Assembly (NCBI RefSeq): GCF_039544005.1 | Contig: NZ_BAABKV010000001.1 | Location: forward strand, 6,262,001 to 6,326,000 | Length of the DNA stretch: 64,000 nt | Direction of reading: 5' to 3' | Origin: Kitasatospora paranensis | Lineage (GTDB): Bacteria; Actinomycetota; Actinomycetes; Streptomycetales; Streptomycetaceae | Shown here: positions 63,391 to 64,000 of the stretch, piece after piece | Layout of the letters: every line of letters begins with the position of its first letter | Numbering within the stretch: position 1 is the stretch's first letter | The notes under the pieces: model-generated | The model's input: the letters and a program-made list of their open reading frames with translations, nothing else | Databases searched by the model: none | Told to the model about the DNA's origin: nothing | Position numbers and translations under genes: made by a program

Positions 63391-64000
63391 CGACCAAGGT
63401 CGCCGTCATCGGCTCCGGCAACATCGCCACCGACCTGATGATCAAGATCCTGCGGCTCTCCGACACCCTGGAGATCGCCGCGATGGCCGGCATCGACCCG
63501 GACTCGGACGGCCTGGCCCGCGCCCGCCGGCTGAAGGTCGCCACCACCCACGAGGGCGTCGACGGCCTGCTGCGGATGGACGAGTTCGCCGACGTGTCGC
63601 TGGTCTTCGACGCCACCTCGGCCGGCGCCCACCGCCGCCACGACGCGCTGCTGCGCGCCGCCGGCCGCACCGTGGTCGACCTGACCCCGGCCGCCCTCGG
63701 CCCGTACGTGGTGCCGCCGGTCAACCTGACCGACCACCTGGACGCGCCCAACGTCAACATGGTCACCTGCGGCGGCCAGGCCACCATCCCGGTGGTCGCC
63801 GCGGTCTCCTCGGTCACCCCGGTGCACTACGGGGAGATCATCGCCTCGATCGCCTCCCGGTCGGCCGGCCCCGGCACCCGGGCCAACATCGACGAGTTCA
63901 CCGAGACGACCTCCTCGGCCATCGCGAAGGTCGGCGGCGCGGCCCGCGGCAAGGCGATCATCGTGCTGAACCCGGCCGAGCCGCCGCTGATCATGCGCGA
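63387..64000 (+). CDS. Acylating acetaldehyde dehydrogenase (partial, runs off the window)
   Basis: First 204 residues of about 300. NAD-binding start KVAVIGSGNIATDLMIKILR, and the catalytic Cys in NVNMVTCGGQATIPVVAAVS, with ATSAGAHRRHD and DLTPAALGPYVVPPVNL, as in MhpF/HsaG/DmpF. It converts acetaldehyde, NAD and CoA to acetyl-CoA and works in a channeling complex with 4-hydroxy-2-oxovalerate aldolase, whose gene is expected next beyond the window. Confidence 0.95.
   Translation, partial: MTTKVAVIGSGNIATDLMIKILRLSDTLEIAAMAGIDPDSDGLARARRLKVATTHEGVDGLLRMDEFADVSLVFDATSAGAHRRHDALLRAAGRTVVDLTPAALGPYVVPPVNLTDHLDAPNVNMVTCGGQATIPVVAAVSSVTPVHYGEIIASIASRSAGPGTRANIDEFTETTSSAIAKVGGAARGKAIIVLNPAEPPLIMR

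Noticed and set aside
1..64000. CRISPR arrays, transposases, integrases, tRNA or rRNA genes
   Set aside because: No regularly spaced repeats, DDE/tyrosine recombinase motifs, or cloverleaf-like sequence was recognised by eye; a tRNAscan and IS search would be decisive.

Overview
The window is very GC-rich actinobacterial DNA. Gene density, GTG/TTG starts, GTGA/ATGA stop-start overlaps, Tat/Sec secreted proteins, an AfsR/SARP regulator, a SigE-type ECF sigma factor and a GPP34 protein all point to a member of the Streptomycetaceae (Streptomyces or Kitasatospora); the genus cannot be fixed from this sequence alone. No rRNA, tRNA, CRISPR array, transposase or integrase was seen.

Layout. 1-4072: the end of a small operon resembling a biosynthetic cassette (ferredoxin-type oxidoreductase tail, arylamine N-acetyltransferase, RBBP9-like hydrolase, MFS exporter, ATP-grasp ligase). 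4304-9763: GPP34 protein, two secreted proteins, a small membrane protein, a decayed substrate-binding-protein fragment and a GNAT. 9896-12244: a drug exporter divergent from its TetR regulator, with palindromes placed over the exporter promoter. 12344-22713: the most unusual block, a leftward chaperone-like operon (membrane-anchored TPR protein, degenerate J-like protein, GrpE-like protein, Hsp70 with four zinc ribbons between its two domains, small zinc-ribbon protein) divergent from a eukaryotic-like protein kinase. 22753-25874: an NRAMP-family transporter and a soluble MgtE/CBS/PRC protein downstream of an M-box magnesium riboswitch. 26198-32279: ArgJ/OAT, a LiaF-like protein, a tandem CBM20 secreted protein with a MalR-like operator, an ECF sigma factor with a membrane partner, and a pectate lyase. 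32549-44382: a potassium locus (APC permease, KimA-type importer, small membrane protein, KdpFABC, KdpD; no KdpE in the window). 44443-47302: LysR/DJ-1 pair and UppP. 47375-56507: a nine-gene, tightly overlapping operon for tryptophan degradation through kynurenine, 3-hydroxyanthranilate and 2-aminomuconate, divergent from an Lrp-type regulator. 56604-61951: IclR regulator, SARP, CHAP-domain secreted protein and an HTH-membrane-extracellular protein. 62578-64000: 2-oxopent-4-enoate hydratase and acylating acetaldehyde dehydrogenase, the lower end of the same catabolic route, behind an IclR-type palindrome.

How it works together. The kynurenine operon plus the right-hand operon cover nearly all steps from tryptophan to acetyl-CoA; the aldolase is expected just beyond position 64000. 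The Kdp/KimA/APC genes form a potassium-uptake island. The M-box, MgtE-like protein and NRAMP suggest magnesium rather than manganese transport.

Quality warning. Eleven otherwise intact genes are each broken by one to three frameshifts (17 in total). Every one is repaired by adding a single base, in nearly all cases within a short C or G run. This looks like systematic deletion error in the assembly, not gene decay. I therefore give such genes as full-length CDS and list the break points.
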